A stretch of DNA of 60,000 nt from Adiantum capillus-veneris. Lineage: Eukaryota > Streptophyta > Polypodiopsida > Polypodiales > Pteridaceae. A program made the position numbers and the translations under genes. Positions 59,021 through 60,000 of this stretch are shown piece by piece. Positions within the stretch are counted from its first letter, which is position 1, and every line of letters begins with the position of its first letter. The notes beneath the pieces are model-generated. The model was not told the DNA's origin. It saw only the letters and a program-made list of their open reading frames with translations, and made no database searches. The stretch is from NCBI GenBank assembly GCA_014529385.2, contig CM043966.1, positions 94,803,587-94,863,586 on the forward strand, given 5' to 3'.

Positions 59021-60000
59021 TAGTGCAAGCATTGTAGCAACAATGGATACAACACAAGTTGTCAAACCAAGGAGCGAGCTACTTGGCTAGAGCATGGAAA
59101 CATCACACAAGAGAGTGTGAGAGTCTTTTGGGTGGATTTGGGAGAGAGATGAGACTAGTAGAGAAGGAGATGATGTGAGAATCAAGCTAATCGGCCTCTA
59201 ATCACTCTCTAACAATGCCTTGATCTCTCTATGATTCTTGCTATTCCTCTACCTTCGCAATAGTGTGGCCACTATAATAAATGCACATACTAATTAGCCT
59301 ACCGTACTAACCTCATATGCACACACACCAATTATCATTCAAAGGGGCAAATGGAAGAGAGAAATTCATCTTGATCCCGCACCAATGAAATGCATATATA
59401 GAGAGAAGCTCTTATAGCATGCATGTACACACTCTCCATGAGCATACACACAAGAGGGAGAACATAGGAGCTCCAAGAAGACTAATTACTAATTTCCTAA
59501 TCTACACACATACTAATTAGCAATTAATCACATTAATTAACAAAAGAGTTATCATAAGAGAGGCAAGAATGAAAGGAAGAGGACTCATCTTCATAATCTC
59601 AAGCCAAGGAGTTACATGTGTGAGTCTCCATCTCCATCTCCATACCCACAAGCTTGAGCTCTCTTCTATCCTATCACTTTGAAAATGAACTAGCCTTCCT
59701 TCACATTGTACCATTTTCACATATATACCTTGGGAGATGGGTGTACACCCAAAGTATGCATGAAAAATAGGGCTTTCCTAACGTAGGCTATGTATGCCGG
59801 CTCAATATAAATACAAATTGAAACTCTCTAGGATCCCATATACTCATCAATGTATATCACGTCAAAAACCCAAGAATACATATGCTAAGTATCAAAAATG
59901 GCAAAAAATAATGTGTGTTGATCGTGATTGTTGGAGACCATAACTCTGCATTAGTATGTGGTAACACTCTCTTGCTAAGTAGATTGAAGATCTACCTTCT
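59021..60000. other. AT-rich stretch without a recognisable gene
   Basis: No open frame with a known motif. If the site at 59008 is a primer site, this would be the untranslated leader of an LTR element continuing beyond the window. Confidence 0.45.

Overview
This is a repeat-dense stretch of a nuclear plant genome. It holds nested Ty1/copia and Ty3/gypsy (chromodomain) LTR retrotransposons with plant-type initiator-Met primer sites, a Mutator-like DNA transposon, long microsatellites and short GT-AG introns. I see no ordinary single-copy housekeeping gene and no tRNA or rRNA gene. The species cannot be named from the sequence; a large-genome land plant is the safest reading.

Layout. 1-2053: broken copia fragment (family A, + strand). 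2054-4990: AT-rich, non-coding. 4990-9050: heavily decayed gypsy element. 9099-14591: structurally complete but frame-broken copia element with both LTRs. 14592-19570: non-coding DNA with a solitary strong palindrome, a pair of dispersed repeats and LTR-like sequence. 19923-24420: gypsy B gag-integrase remnant, interrupted at 21303-24168 by a Mutator-like element with a 9-bp target duplication. 24783-36325: a multigene cluster unlike the rest. 36337-45071: young gypsy element C, LTRs about 1% diverged. 45072-46372: tail of another gypsy element. 46373-48430: second half of copia family A, minus strand. 48463-53150: retroelement debris. 53157-56383: a second, inverted copy of part of the multigene cluster. 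56730-60000: another LTR element end and AT-rich DNA.

The most unusual content is the cluster at 24.8-36.3 kb and its partial copy at 53.2-56.4 kb. Each has a convergent pair of genes. One encodes a divergent histone H3-like domain followed in the same transcription unit by a Ulp1/C48-type cysteine protease domain. The other encodes a protein of unknown family (386 aa in its intact copy) with a possible ubiquitin-like C-terminal fold. In the larger cluster these are joined by a small two-exon gene, an unknown gene, and a multi-exon transposase-like gene. Four arrays of palindromic repeats sharing the core GTCANNACCRAGCGA lie between or within the genes. I infer a large, mostly degraded DNA transposon family that carries a histone H3-protease fusion. 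I know of no description of such an element, but I could not search databases.

Many genes here are broken by in-frame stops that fit C-to-T change at former CAG, CAA or CGA codons, as expected for methylated, silenced repeats. The best-preserved reading frames are the 386-aa gene at 55039-56383, the small gene at 29554-30034, the transposase-like gene (one frameshift) and the pol frame of element C.
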